Notes: a model not told the origin generated them from the letters alone. Shown: positions 16,963-26,866, numbered from the stretch's first letter. The stretch: 64,000 nucleotides of DNA from Corynebacterium kutscheri (GCF_000980835.1 NZ_CP011312.1:186001-250000), one strand, 5' to 3'. A program made the numbers and translations.

Positions 16963-19860
16963 ATGTCGAAAACCAGTGGCATGAAACGCCTAGTGATCGT
17001 GGAGTCGGCGACCAAAGCAAAAAAGATCGCACCATATTTGGGAGACGACTATATTGTTGAGGCGTCGGTGGGACACATTCGTGATCTTCCGCGCGGCGCA
17101 GCCGATATTCCGGCGAAATATAAAAAGGAACCATGGGCACGACTCGGTGTGAATACTGAGGACAACTTTAAGCCCCTCTATTTGGTTAGCCCAGATAAGA
17201 AAAAGAAGGTTGCCGAGCTAAAACAGAAGCTCAAGCAGTGCGATGAGCTTCTCCTTGCTACCGACCCCGACCGGGAGGGTGAGGCTATTGCCTGGCATTT
17301 GCTTGAGGTACTTAAACCCAAGGTGCCAGTTCGACGCATGGTGTTCAATGAGATCACAAAGCCAGCGATTTTAGCGGCGGCAGAAAATACTCGCGAGCTA
17401 GACGCACACTTGGTTGATGCGCAGGAAACTCGCCGCATTCTCGATCGCCTATACGGCTATGAGGTGTCGCCGGTGCTGTGGAAGAAGGTTATGCCGAGAC
17501 TATCGGCTGGCCGGGTGCAGTCAGTGGCTACGCGCGTGATTGTTGAGCGTGAGCGCGAACGAATGGCCTTTGTCTCTGCCGAGTATTGGGATTTGGAAGC
17601 TACCTTTGATACCGGGGTGCAGGATGCGGCTAACCCCACCTCTTTTAGTGGTCGTTTGACTTCTATCGATGGCAAACGAGTAGCACTGGGGCGCGATTTT
17701 GATGATCGGGCACAATTGGTTGGCGATGCGGTTGTCGTCGATAAGCAAAAAGCTGAGCTACTTGTTGCTGCTCTTGATGGCGTAGCTATGTCGGTGGCAA
17801 GGGTGGAGGAAAAACCATATACCCGTCGTCCCTATGCGCCTTTTATGACCTCCACTTTGCAGCAGGAAGCTGGGCGTAAATTGCATTACACCTCTGAGCG
17901 CACCATGCGTATTGCTCAGCGGTTGTATGAAAATGGTCACATTACCTATATGCGTACCGACTCAACTACCTTGTCTGAGCAGGGATTACGTGCCGCGCGG
18001 GAGCAGGCGATGAGCCTCTACGGAAAAGAATACGTTTCCGATTCTCCGCGGCGTTATGATCGCAAGGTAAAAAACTCTCAGGAAGCACACGAGGCTATTC
18101 GCCCGGCTGGTGAGCGTTTTGCCACCCCGAAGGAGCTTTCTGGTCAGCTTGATGCCGAAGAGTTCAAATTGTATGAGCTTATTTGGCAGCGCACGGTTGC
18201 CTCACAAATGGCCGATGCCAAAGGCACTAGCATGAAGGTCGCTATTGCTGGTACTGCCCAAACCGGTCAGCACGTGGAATTTTCTGCTACTGGGCGTACC
18301 ATTGTGTTCCAAGGTTTCTTGCGAGCTTATGTAGAGGTCAGCCAGCTTGCCGACGGCCGTGATCTCGCAGATAACGCCGAGAAACATTTACCACGGTTAT
18401 CGGTAGGCGATGGACTAGGTGTTAGCGATCTAAAAGCCGATGGCCACTCGACAAACCCGCCAGCACGTTTTACCGAAGCGTCGTTAGTGAAAATGATGGA
18501 AGACTTAGGCATTGGTCGCCCATCGACGTATGCCTCGATTATTAAGACCATTCAGGATCGCGGCTATGTGTACTCCCGCGGTAACGCCTTAGTGCCTAGT
18601 TGGGTGGCTTTTGCCGTCGTTGGTTTGATGGAGAAGAGTTTCTCTGCGCTAGTCGATTATGATTTCACCTCTTCAATGGAAGACGAACTCGACGATATTG
18701 CCGCCGGTAACGAAAATGGCTCACATTGGCTGGCTGGATTCTATTTCGGTGATGCAGAAGCCTCCGACGCCACCGCAGAATCCATTGCTCGCCAGGGTGG
18801 TCTTAAAGCTCTCGTGGGGGAGAACCTAGAGCTTATTGATGCCCGGGAAGTAAATTCCCTGAAGCTTTTCGACGACGAACAAGGTCGCGCCATCGTTGTC
18901 CGGGTAGGCCGTTATGGTCCGTATATTGAGCGCCAAATTGGTATTAAAGACGGCGAGCCAGAATATCAGCGCGCTAACCTTTCCGATACCATCACCCCGG
19001 ATGAGCTAACCTTAGCAGGGGCAGAAAAGCTCTTTGCGATTCCACAAACCGGACGCGAATTAGGGCGTAACCCCAGCAATGACCGCATGATCGTGGCTAA
19101 AGAAGGCCGTTTTGGCCCTTATGTCACTGAACTAGTCAAGGACGACGAACGCGAGCGAGTGGCTGCTGATGCCGAAGTAATTGTGGCTCAGGAGCGTGCG
19201 GAAGAAGATGCACAGCGTGCCGCTGAAGGTAAGCGAGCAAAGAATTGGGAAACTAAGACTGCAATCGCGGCGAAAGAAAAGCGCATTAATCAGATCATTG
19301 AGGAAACACTCAAACCAGCTGCCGCATCGCTTTTTGCGACGATGGAACCAGCGAGTGTCACCTTGGAACAAGCACTACAACTTTTGTCCCTACCGCGCGA
19401 GGTTGGCATTGATCCAAGTGATAATGAGCCGATTACCGCCCACAATGGTCGATATGGGCCATATCTGAAGAAGGGCAGTGATTCGCGTTCACTTGCCAGC
19501 GAGGAACAGATTTTTAGTATCACCCTAGATGAAGCGCGACGTATCTACGCTGAACCAAAGCGGCGCGGACGCGGTGCGACCCCATCAGCAATTAAACAAC
19601 TAGGCGATAACGATGTTTCTGGCAAGCCAATGAGCGTGCGTGACGGCCGCTTTGGCCCTTATGTCACCGATGGAGTAACCAATGCTTCGCTGCGTCGTGG
19701 CGATGACCCTACTTCGCTAACCGATGCCCGGGCTAATGAACTCCTTTCCGAGCGCCGTGCCAAAGAAGCTGCCGAGCCGAAAAAGACCGCCACAAAGAAA
19801 AAGGCGAGCAAGAAAGCGGTGAAGAAAACCACGAAGCGCGTGGTTAAAGCAAAACGCTAA
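16963..19860 (+). CDS. topA: DNA topoisomerase I
   Basis: 965 residues. The TOPRIM domain begins at RLVIVESATKAKKI and holds DPDREGEAIAWHL; the active-site tyrosine is in HITYMRTDST near residue 330. The enzyme relaxes negative supercoils. The C-terminus has no zinc fingers but four repeats of the GR-F/Y-GPY type (near residues 650, 716, 830 and 896) and a lysine-rich tail of about 35 residues, the actinobacterial form thought to bind DNA and RNA polymerase. Its end overlaps the tetR stop by four bases in convergent orientation. Confidence 0.97.
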   Translation: MSKTSGMKRLVIVESATKAKKIAPYLGDDYIVEASVGHIRDLPRGAADIPAKYKKEPWARLGVNTEDNFKPLYLVSPDKKKKVAELKQKLKQCDELLLATDPDREGEAIAWHLLEVLKPKVPVRRMVFNEITKPAILAAAENTRELDAHLVDAQETRRILDRLYGYEVSPVLWKKVMPRLSAGRVQSVATRVIVERERERMAFVSAEYWDLEATFDTGVQDAANPTSFSGRLTSIDGKRVALGRDFDDRAQLVGDAVVVDKQKAELLVAALDGVAMSVARVEEKPYTRRPYAPFMTSTLQQEAGRKLHYTSERTMRIAQRLYENGHITYMRTDSTTLSEQGLRAAREQAMSLYGKEYVSDSPRRYDRKVKNSQEAHEAIRPAGERFATPKELSGQLDAEEFKLYELIWQRTVASQMADAKGTSMKVAIAGTAQTGQHVEFSATGRTIVFQGFLRAYVEVSQLADGRDLADNAEKHLPRLSVGDGLGVSDLKADGHSTNPPARFTEASLVKMMEDLGIGRPSTYASIIKTIQDRGYVYSRGNALVPSWVAFAVVGLMEKSFSALVDYDFTSSMEDELDDIAAGNENGSHWLAGFYFGDAEASDATAESIARQGGLKALVGENLELIDAREVNSLKLFDDEQGRAIVVRVGRYGPYIERQIGIKDGEPEYQRANLSDTITPDELTLAGAEKLFAIPQTGRELGRNPSNDRMIVAKEGRFGPYVTELVKDDERERVAADAEVIVAQERAEEDAQRAAEGKRAKNWETKTAIAAKEKRINQIIEETLKPAAASLFATMEPASVTLEQALQLLSLPREVGIDPSDNEPITAHNGRYGPYLKKGSDSRSLASEEQIFSITLDEARRIYAEPKRRGRGATPSAIKQLGDNDVSGKPMSVRDGRFGPYVTDGVTNASLRRGDDPTSLTDARANELLSERRAKEAAEPKKTATKKKASKKAVKKTTKRVVKAKR

Positions 19861-20408
19861 CCTCGCTCCCGGAAGCGATGGATGGATTCGATGCCATGCC
19901 CGCACATAATAAAGGAAATGTTTTTCACTAGCGCTTCCGGGGGCTCACGCCGATTGTTGTTAAGCCAATGCAACAGATGACCGACCACTGCCAGGGTGTA
20001 GTGGTCGATAATAAAACGTCGGTCAGCTGCGTGCAGCTTGTCTCCGCCAAGCTCGCTAACGATGGCGGACATCATGATGCGCAATTGTTGGAAGAAAAAC
20101 TGCTCAGTTTGCTGAACACTAAGCGAGTTCAGTATCGCATCGACTTGTTCTGCATGATCGCTCATATAGTTCATGAGCTGAATCAGTCCGGGTACCCAGC
20201 GTCGATAGCTGGCATGGCTGAGAATATGAGCGCCAACTTCATGCTGAAAAACCCACACTGCCGCATCTTCGACATCCGCAAAGTGATAGTAGAACGTCTG
20301 GCGAGTAATCCCGGCTCGTTTCGCTACCGCGGCTACAGTAACTTTTTTCAACGGTACTAGCGCTAGTTCTTGTTTGAGCGCTACCGAAATTTTTTCTCTC
20401 GCATCCAC
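19857..20408 (-). CDS. TetR-family transcriptional regulator
   Basis: 183 residues. The N-terminal helix-turn-helix is TVAAVAKRAGITRQTFYYHFADVED (split here as the family's A-K-R-AG-R-TFYYHF pattern). The C-terminal half resembles the DhaS-like effector domain. The start is a GTG at 20408. It is divergent from the DUF5692 gene, and the space between them holds a perfect 8-4-8 palindrome, so the simplest reading is autoregulation plus control of the neighbour. The ligand is unknown. Confidence 0.88.
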   Translation of the reverse strand: MDAREKISVALKQELALVPLKKVTVAAVAKRAGITRQTFYYHFADVEDAAVWVFQHEVGAHILSHASYRRWVPGLIQLMNYMSDHAEQVDAILNSLSVQQTEQFFFQQLRIMMSAIVSELGGDKLHAADRRFIIDHYTLAVVGHLLHWLNNNRREPPEALVKNISFIMCGHGIESIHRFRERG

Positions 20409-20425
20409 TGGATTAACTCTATCCT

Positions 20426-20445
20426 GACACTTTGGCGAAAGTGTC
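20426..20445. promoter_or_regulatory. Palindromic operator, probable TetR-regulator site
   Basis: GACACTTT (20426-20433) and AAAGTGTC (20438-20445) are exact complements around GGCG. The site lies 18 bases upstream of the tetR start and before the DUF5692 gene. Size and symmetry are those of TetR-family operators. Confidence 0.7.
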
Positions 20446-20479
20446 TATAGCCAGCAGTGATATTGATTTTTACACTAAG

Positions 20480-20500
20480 GGTAACTCCTAATGAGTAACC
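20480..20500. promoter_or_regulatory. Second inverted repeat before the DUF5692 gene
   Basis: GGTAACTC (20480-20487) and GAGTAACC (20493-20500) pair at seven of eight positions around a 5-base spacer. Its sequence differs from the 20426 palindrome, so a second regulator is possible. Confidence 0.4.
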
Positions 20501-20561
20501 AATATCAAGGTGATTTCCCTCAGTAGTGTTCGTGGGAATACACCTGCGAAAAGGGGATATG

Positions 20562-21527
20562 ATGTTTCTATTTGAATCAATTACCGCTGTGCAATGGGTG
20601 ATGTGGGTTATCGTCATTGCAGTGCTGATGGCTTTAAACGAGATCGGTCGTCGCTGGCGGAAAGCCGGCTGGCTACTTTTTATTGCGCTTCCGGTAGCGT
20701 TAACAATTTTTGTGTGGCCGCACACAGCCGGCGCAGGCAGTTCTACCGGCACCTGGTTCCACTGGGTGAAAGTATATTCTGCCCTTGCCGGCGTACTTGG
20801 TTTTATGGCGTTGCGTTATCATCCGCGTTTGGCCGCAAAGAAGTGGGCGTTAACTTTCCCGGCAGCGATTCTAGCCCTTAATATTTTCGAAGCCTGTGTG
20901 CGTGATTTCCAGGTAGGTGCCATGAATGCTGATGGCATGGTCGATGGGGTGTACATGATTTCTGGTTCCTGGAACTGGATGAATGGCATTGCTGGTTTGC
21001 TTAATTTGCTTACTATTTGTGGCTGGACTGGGATTATTATTTCTCGTGATGCGTCGAAAGATATGATCTGGCCAGACATGTTGTGGTTCTGGATTATCGC
21101 CTATGACCTGTGGAATTTTGCCTATGTGTACAACTGCGTGGGGGATCACTCCTTCTATGCGGGTGCGGCGCTGCTTATTTCTTGCACCATCCCGGCGTTT
21201 TATATCAAGCGTGGCGCATGGTTACAGCACCGTGCGAACACCCTTGCCTTGTGGATGATGTTTACTATGGCGGTGCCGGCTTTTGTGAGTGATTCGCATT
21301 TTTCCGTGCAATCCTCGCATAATCCGGTGGCACTGTTTGTGGTCTCTGCGATTGCTTTGGCGGCGAATGTGGCGGTGTTTGCTTATCAAGTGCACCGTAT
21401 TATCACCCGGAAGCGACATCCGCTTTTCGACGAACTCTACACCGACCACAAGGCCTACCAGGAGGTCTATGTAGCCAATAAGGAGCTGGAGGAGAAGCGG
21501 CCAGAGATTTCCGCTACACCCTATTAA
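20562..21527 (+). CDS. DUF5692-family multi-pass membrane protein
   Basis: About 321 residues with eight or nine membrane helices rich in Trp and Tyr (VMWVIVIAVLMALNEIGRRW, WNWMNGIAGLLNLLTICGW). I recognise it as the DUF5692 family; no function is known to me. The frame is open to a GTG at 20526, but AAGGGGAT directly before the twin ATG at 20559/20562 marks the start. The last 30 residues are charged and cytoplasmic. It is probably controlled by the divergent TetR protein and could be an efflux or transport protein. Confidence 0.75.
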   Translation: MFLFESITAVQWVMWVIVIAVLMALNEIGRRWRKAGWLLFIALPVALTIFVWPHTAGAGSSTGTWFHWVKVYSALAGVLGFMALRYHPRLAAKKWALTFPAAILALNIFEACVRDFQVGAMNADGMVDGVYMISGSWNWMNGIAGLLNLLTICGWTGIIISRDASKDMIWPDMLWFWIIAYDLWNFAYVYNCVGDHSFYAGAALLISCTIPAFYIKRGAWLQHRANTLALWMMFTMAVPAFVSDSHFSVQSSHNPVALFVVSAIALAANVAVFAYQVHRIITRKRHPLFDELYTDHKAYQEVYVANKELEEKRPEISATPY

Positions 21528-21641
21528 AAGCCTTAGTAAAAGCCGAGTTATGTGGTTTGAGGCACAGTTTCGCACTCACCTATGTGGTTGAAATTCATCT
21601 TGGAAGTGCTGTATGTCTAGCTTCTGATTCGTTCCAATAAA

Positions 21642-21677
21642 AAACTCATCGACGTGTGTCGATGAGTTTACTTTTTT
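21642..21677 (+). terminator. Terminator downstream of the DUF5692 gene
   Basis: Perfect 12-pair stem (21642-21653 with 21658-21669), GTGT loop, then ACTTTTTT. Confidence 0.85.
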
Positions 21678-21762
21678 AGGTAGTTCCAAGCATCTCATGG
21701 GATGCACCGCAGTTAATTTAGGGAAGTTACTACTTTCGATGCTCTACCGCCAATCAGCCAAA

Positions 21763-21800
21763 AATACACAAAACCCCGCCACATAGTTTATGTAGCGGGG
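21763..21800 (-). terminator. Terminator of the OPT transporter gene
   Basis: Ten-pair stem with one mismatch (CCCCGCCACA at 21774-21783 with the arm ending 21800); on the minus strand it is followed by TTTTGTGTATTTTT. Confidence 0.75.
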
Positions 21801-21832
21801 TAAATAAGCGTTGTTACGCTGTGCGCGTAGCT

Positions 21833-23800
21833 CTACGCTGTGCGTACAGCTTTGCGCTGTGTCCAGCGGTAAAGTCCTGCGACAGTACCGGCAAAGAGGA
21901 TAATGCCGAGGATATTAGCGAGGCTACCAAGCTCAAAGAGGGCTAGTGGTGATTCCTTTCCGGAAGCGCCGATAATTGCAGCGTTAACCACACCAAACAG
22001 CGACTCGCCAACGATAAGACCAGTGGCTAGCAAAATACCTAGCCGCTTGGTTCCTTCGGGATGAGTTTGTTTTTCTGCCCAGGTATCATAAGCTCGGCCA
22101 ATAAAGGCACCGAGTGGGATCATGAGGGTCAGCGAAATAGGCAGATACATTCCCATGCCCACTGCTAATGGCGGCAGGCTAAATCGAGTGGTTTTGCGTA
22201 GTATTTCGTCGATAATAATGATTGCCACACCAATGAGTGCGCCTAGGGCAATGCGATTCCAATCGAGGGAATTACCAAAAATACCATTGGCGACAGAGGA
22301 AAGCAGCGCAGCTTGTGGGGCAGCTAGTGCATTCTCGCCTGCGCCTTCCATGCCGGCAAAACCAAAGCCAGTGAGCATAAGCTGGAGTACTGGTGGGATA
22401 ATCACCGAGCCGAAGATAACACCGATAATCAGTGCTACCTGCTGCTTCCAGGGGGTTGCGCCGACTAGTTGGCCGGTTTTGAGGTCTTGGAGGTTGTCGT
22501 TAGAAATGGTGGCAATGCCGAAGACTACAGCGGAGGTAAATAGTGTGTAGGCGACCAGTGCTGGGGCATTGGTGTCGGATTCGTTTCCGGTAACGGCTTT
22601 GATCAACAGTGCGGCGGTAAGCACCACAATAATGCCCACACCGGAGATGGGGGAGTTGGAAGCACCGATAAGGCCGGCCATATAGCCGCAGACAGAAGCG
22701 ACAATTAATCCGATAAGTAAAACGAAGACAATGCTTAAGCCTACGAGTAACCAGGTGTGGTGTGCGATCGCAGAAACATTGATAAATAGGTACAGTAGTG
22801 CGCCAACCGGGAGCATGGCGGCCAAAATTGTGCCCACGACAATGTTGAAGGGAATGTCGCGTTCGGTGATATCGACTTCTTCACCGTCGTGACGCAGCCT
22901 AGAGGAGCGTAAAGAATCATTAATGCCGGTGATAATGGGGCCAATGATTTTAACGAGGGTCCAAATAGCTGCAACTGCCATTGTGCCGGCACCGACAAAG
23001 CGTACTTCGGCAGTGAAGGTGGAACTGACCACCTGTGCTAGTTCATCGCTTCCGATAAGCGAGGAAGAGAAATAGGGTAGCAAAATGCCGAAGGAGATAA
23101 TAACGCCGACGATCATGGCAATGCCTACGCCCACACCGACTAGGTGGCCAACGCCGATTAGTGCTAGTGAGAGCGAAGAAGCTGCCATGGTGCCACCGGC
23201 ACCGAGGCGAAATACGGTAGCGAGTTCTCCGGCAACAACCTTCATTGCCGCCAAGAGTGAGAATCCTGCTGAAGCGAGACCGCCCGCGATAATGACGTGT
23301 AGGCCTTTGCGGTTTTCTTCTTTGTCGGTTTCCGTGGCGTTGTCGTCGCCAACTTTAAGTACTTCGGCAGCGGCAACCCCTTCCGGGTAGGGTAGATCGG
23401 AGCCGGTAACTAGGGCGCGTCGCAGCGGGATGGAATACATCACGCCGAGGATGCCGCCGATGGCACAGACGAACATGGTGGTCCAATAGGGAAAGCCCGT
23501 CCAGAAACCAATCATGACTAGGCCAGGCAATACGAAAATAATTGCTGAGAGAGTACCGGCTGCGGAAGCAATGGTTTGGACAATATTGTTTTCGACAATT
23601 GTGTGCCCGCTAAACCTGCGCAAAATAGCCATAGAGATAACGGCTGCTGGTATGGAAGTAGCAAATGTGAGACCTACTTTAAGCCCGAGGTACACATTGG
23701 CTGCGGTAAACACAAGAGTGATGAGTCCACCGATAATAATGGCGCGTAAAGTCAGCTCGCGCATTGCCGATCGGGTGGAATTCGTGGACGATGTAGCCAC
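21833..23800 (-). CDS. OPT-family oligopeptide transporter
   Basis: 655 residues with about 16 membrane helices. The N-terminus LTLRAIIIGGLITLVFTAANVYLG-type helix with the LGLKVGLTFATSIPAAVI motif and the NNIVQTIASAAG segment is typical of the bacterial OPT family (oligopeptide or metal-chelate uptake by proton symport). The substrate cannot be read from sequence. It stands alone, with its own terminator, between the DUF5692 gene and adenylate cyclase. No membrane helix seems interrupted. Confidence 0.93.
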   Translation of the reverse strand: MATSSTNSTRSAMRELTLRAIIIGGLITLVFTAANVYLGLKVGLTFATSIPAAVISMAILRRFSGHTIVENNIVQTIASAAGTLSAIIFVLPGLVMIGFWTGFPYWTTMFVCAIGGILGVMYSIPLRRALVTGSDLPYPEGVAAAEVLKVGDDNATETDKEENRKGLHVIIAGGLASAGFSLLAAMKVVAGELATVFRLGAGGTMAASSLSLALIGVGHLVGVGVGIAMIVGVIISFGILLPYFSSSLIGSDELAQVVSSTFTAEVRFVGAGTMAVAAIWTLVKIIGPIITGINDSLRSSRLRHDGEEVDITERDIPFNIVVGTILAAMLPVGALLYLFINVSAIAHHTWLLVGLSIVFVLLIGLIVASVCGYMAGLIGASNSPISGVGIIVVLTAALLIKAVTGNESDTNAPALVAYTLFTSAVVFGIATISNDNLQDLKTGQLVGATPWKQQVALIIGVIFGSVIIPPVLQLMLTGFGFAGMEGAGENALAAPQAALLSSVANGIFGNSLDWNRIALGALIGVAIIIIDEILRKTTRFSLPPLAVGMGMYLPISLTLMIPLGAFIGRAYDTWAEKQTHPEGTKRLGILLATGLIVGESLFGVVNAAIIGASGKESPLALFELGSLANILGIILFAGTVAGLYRWTQRKAVRTA

Positions 23801-23923
23801 TGGATTTTCTTTCTACTGAAAAGCGTTGGTTACTGAAAGTTAAATTTCAATATGGTCAGGCTTTATACAGTAGGCTCTCTGAGGCCTATGACACAACCAG
23901 CCGGCTAGAGCTTTTCGACGATT

Positions 23924-25447
23924 TTATGACCCATCCGCTAATGTTGGCCGGATCGGGCGGGCTAGTTGGGTCATTAAATTACGTCCCCGCAATTCCACGG
24001 ATTTCATGAGTGTCCAGCGTGCTTGTTCTGCCTCATTGGCCTGGCGCAGTGTCGCCGCATTAGTTAAAACTCTTCCGGGAGTGTCTTTGGCGATCTCGGT
24101 TAAACGCGCAGCGGTATTGACCGCGTCGCCGATCACGGTGTACTCGAAGCGATCATGCCCGCCGATATGCCCTGCCACCACATGTCCGGAAGCGACTCCG
24201 ATTCCAGCTTGGAGGCGCAGGTCTTGTAATTCCTGGCGTAATTGTCTAGCAGTAGTAAGTGCATGTCCGGTAGCGTCGGAAAGCGCAATAGGTGCGCCAA
24301 AGACAGCTAGGGCAGCATCACCTTGAAATTTATTAATAATGCCCTTGTTACGATGGACCACTTCGACGACTTTTTCAAAAAAGTGGTTGAGTTCTTGCAC
24401 AACTGTTTCCGGGTCGTGTTCAACAGTAAAAGTAGTAGAGCCGATAACGTCGATAAAAACCACTGCGACCTCGCGGTCTTCCCCGCCAAGTGTGGGGCGT
24501 TCTTCTAGGGCGCGTCGGGCTACTTCGATGCCAACATATTGGCCGAAAATATCGCGGACTTGTTGGCGTTCTTTTAATCCGCGCATCATTTCATTGAATC
24601 CAGCCTGGAGAACACCGATTTCGGAACCATCATAAATATCTACTTGAGTATCGGTGTTTCCGCGACGAACCTTATCAATTGCTCCCTGGAGCTCGATAAT
24701 CGGGTCAACTACGCTCATAGTTACTAGCGTGGAGCCTAAAAATCCGGTGATCATGGCGCTGGCTGCGAGGGCAATAATTCCCGGAATAATATCGCTGGCT
24801 TGGGTAGTGAAAAAGCCGGCATAGTGGCCAAGCGTCATGAGTAAAATGCCGACAACTGGAACCGCCGAGGTAAGAATCCAGGTAAGCCGAAGTCGTTGGG
24901 CAATGGGTAAGCCCATAGTGGAGTCTTCAAAGCGGCGCGCCAAGGCAACTGCGGCAATTCGGCGCACTAATCGTTCGGCTTCCAAATAGGTAATGAGTAC
25001 AACGACGAGCATGGCCAACAAAGCCGCTACACTCATGGCAACAGCAAGCCGAGCTGAGATTTGGGCAGCAACAATAGCAAGAATAATAATGCCTAATAGC
25101 CACACTATTGCGGCTAAAAGCGCTTGATTCCACGGGATGCGCAGCACGAGGGTACGCACCATATTGGGGTCGTGTTTATCGGGATTGCGCTGCCAATACA
25201 AAATTGGCCTAAACAACAAGGCGGTAGTTAGAGCACCAATAATAACCGCACAGATCATATAGATAATGCCGACCATAGGTAGATAGCCGGTATCGGTAAA
25301 GGTGCTCATTTCTGGTAGCGGCACTAGGTAACGCAAAAAAGCCATAATAGCGAATGCGCCGATTAAGTTAGACCCCAGCACCGTGGCTGCATAAAGCGGC
25401 CAGGAGGTGCTAAAAATCCACTTGATACCACGCCAGAATTTGGTCAT
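23924..25447 (-). CDS. cyaB: Membrane-bound class III adenylate cyclase
   Basis: 507 residues: six membrane helices in the first 250 residues, a HAMP linker (VVDPIIELQGAIDKVRRGN), then the cyclase domain. Metal-binding aspartates are in VVFIDVIGSTTF and in FQGDAALAVFGAP; the adenine/transition-state region is YTVIGDAVNTAARL. The product cAMP is the ligand of GlxR (1965-2648). The family relative is Rv3645, in the same place before the delta' gene. The start is the ATG at 25447, only 39 bases from the divergent delta' start, so both promoters overlap. Confidence 0.94.
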   Translation of the reverse strand: MTKFWRGIKWIFSTSWPLYAATVLGSNLIGAFAIMAFLRYLVPLPEMSTFTDTGYLPMVGIIYMICAVIIGALTTALLFRPILYWQRNPDKHDPNMVRTLVLRIPWNQALLAAIVWLLGIIILAIVAAQISARLAVAMSVAALLAMLVVVLITYLEAERLVRRIAAVALARRFEDSTMGLPIAQRLRLTWILTSAVPVVGILLMTLGHYAGFFTTQASDIIPGIIALAASAMITGFLGSTLVTMSVVDPIIELQGAIDKVRRGNTDTQVDIYDGSEIGVLQAGFNEMMRGLKERQQVRDIFGQYVGIEVARRALEERPTLGGEDREVAVVFIDVIGSTTFTVEHDPETVVQELNHFFEKVVEVVHRNKGIINKFQGDAALAVFGAPIALSDATGHALTTARQLRQELQDLRLQAGIGVASGHVVAGHIGGHDRFEYTVIGDAVNTAARLTEIAKDTPGRVLTNAATLRQANEAEQARWTLMKSVELRGRNLMTQLARPIRPTLADGS

Positions 25448-25486
25448 GAATTATACTTTAATGCTTAATCTAATACTCTTGGGCGT

Positions 25487-26677
25487 GTGAGTAGTGATAT
25501 TTTCACGCAACTAGGAGTTGGTGAGGTGGTTGCCGAGCAGTTGCGTACTGCCGCAGCTGCTGCACGCCAAGGCGATCGAGGTTCTGCGATGACCCATGCC
25601 TGGCTTTTTACTGGTCCACCAGGTTCAGGGCGCTCGGTAGCAGCGGTTGCTTTTGCCGCCGCATTACAGTGTATAAGCCCAACCCTTGGTTGCGGACAGT
25701 GTGAGCAGTGCGTGGCTGTGCGTCGTAACGCCCATTCTGATGTGTTACACATTGTGCCAAAGACCTTATCTATTGGTGTTGAACTCATGCGTGACGACGT
25801 TGTGGTTCCGGCTTCCAAAGCCCCCACTGTTGGCAGGTGGCGGGTTGTTATTCTCGATAATGCAGATAGACTAACCACCGAATCGGCGAATACACTGTTA
25901 AAAACAGTTGAAGAACCCCCAGCACATACGGTGATTATTTTTTGCGCACCTTCGGATGATCCTCGTGACTTTATCCCCACTCTGCGCTCACGCTCACGAC
26001 ATGTGTATATCCCACAGCCAACTACTAAGGAAGTAGTTGAGCTACTAGGTAGACAAGGCATTGCAGAATCAGTAGCCCAGCTGGCGGCGACGTCGACAAG
26101 CAATAATATTGGTCGTGCGCGTCGATTAATTGAAGACGTGCGTGCACAACAATTACGCGATGAAACTTTAAACCTTGCTGAACTGATCTTCCATCGCGAT
26201 ACAGCATTTCAGGCAGTGACTGCCATCATAAAGAATCGGACGAAGGCTGCTACCGAAAATTTGGACGAAGAAAACGCAGCTGAGGTTGAACAGTTGCGCC
26301 AAGCGCTCGGTATGGGCGCGCGCGGTAAAGGAGTACACAAAGCGCTACAAGGATCGAATAAAGCAATTAAAGATCTAGAGGAAGTACAAAAAAAGCGTAA
26401 AACTCGAGCTATCCGCGACATGCTCGATATGGGGCTGACCGATCTTGCCGGGCTGTATCGTGACGCGTTGATTCTTGCCAGTGGGCGCGAGAACCTCATG
26501 CACCCGGACAAACGCCACATTAGTGAAGAGGTCGCTGCTAAAGTGGGCGCGCCAGGAATAGTGGCATGTATTGATGCGGTGATGGATTGTCGAGAGAAGA
26601 TTGCTATAAGCGTGCGCCCGGAAGCGGCTTTCGATGCAATGGTAGGAAAACTGCGCAAAGCCTACCGGGTACACTAG
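25487..26677 (+). CDS. holB: DNA polymerase III delta' subunit
   Basis: 396 residues. The clamp-loader AAA+ fold starts with THAWLFTGPPGSGRS; the Walker lysine is replaced by arginine, as in delta' subunits that do not hydrolyse ATP. A zinc module follows (CGQCEQC with an upstream cysteine). Sensor region LLKTVEEPPAHTVIIFCA is clear. The protein is part of the clamp loader that puts the beta clamp on DNA. Start is GTG with a TAATACT box just upstream, so translation may be nearly leaderless. The equivalent is Rv3644c. Confidence 0.94.
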   Translation: MSSDIFTQLGVGEVVAEQLRTAAAAARQGDRGSAMTHAWLFTGPPGSGRSVAAVAFAAALQCISPTLGCGQCEQCVAVRRNAHSDVLHIVPKTLSIGVELMRDDVVVPASKAPTVGRWRVVILDNADRLTTESANTLLKTVEEPPAHTVIIFCAPSDDPRDFIPTLRSRSRHVYIPQPTTKEVVELLGRQGIAESVAQLAATSTSNNIGRARRLIEDVRAQQLRDETLNLAELIFHRDTAFQAVTAIIKNRTKAATENLDEENAAEVEQLRQALGMGARGKGVHKALQGSNKAIKDLEEVQKKRKTRAIRDMLDMGLTDLAGLYRDALILASGRENLMHPDKRHISEEVAAKVGAPGIVACIDAVMDCREKIAISVRPEAAFDAMVGKLRKAYRVH

Positions 26678-26787
26678 GTTTTCTTTGGATTGCCGTTGTG
26701 TTGTAGACTTCTGACTCGGTGCACATGGTGCTAGCAACGTAGTTAAGCGTTGTGCAGCAGTTTATCCATAGGTATAAACAGTGCCCG

Positions 26788-26860
26788 GCCGCCTTAGCTC
26801 AGTCGGTAGAGCGCTTCACTCGTAATGAAAAGGTCGCGGGTTCGATTCCCGCAGGCGGCT
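26788..26860 (+). tRNA. tRNA-Thr (CGT)
   Basis: Cloverleaf is clear: acceptor GCCGCCT pairs with AGGCGGC, D arm GCTC-AGTCGGTA-GAGC, anticodon loop CTCGTAA with anticodon CGT, T arm GCGGG-TTCGATT-CCCGC. CCA is encoded at 26861-26863. The anticodon stem closes on a C-A mismatch (26814/26830). A mobile element remnant follows directly, so its 3' end is the probable attachment site. Confidence 0.95.
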
Positions 26861-26866
26861 CCACTA

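Larger units (their letters stand above)
21528..21832. other. Intergenic stretch with two facing terminators
   Basis: No gene. It contains the terminator of the DUF5692 gene (plus strand) and that of the OPT transporter (minus strand), both listed separately. Confidence 0.7.
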
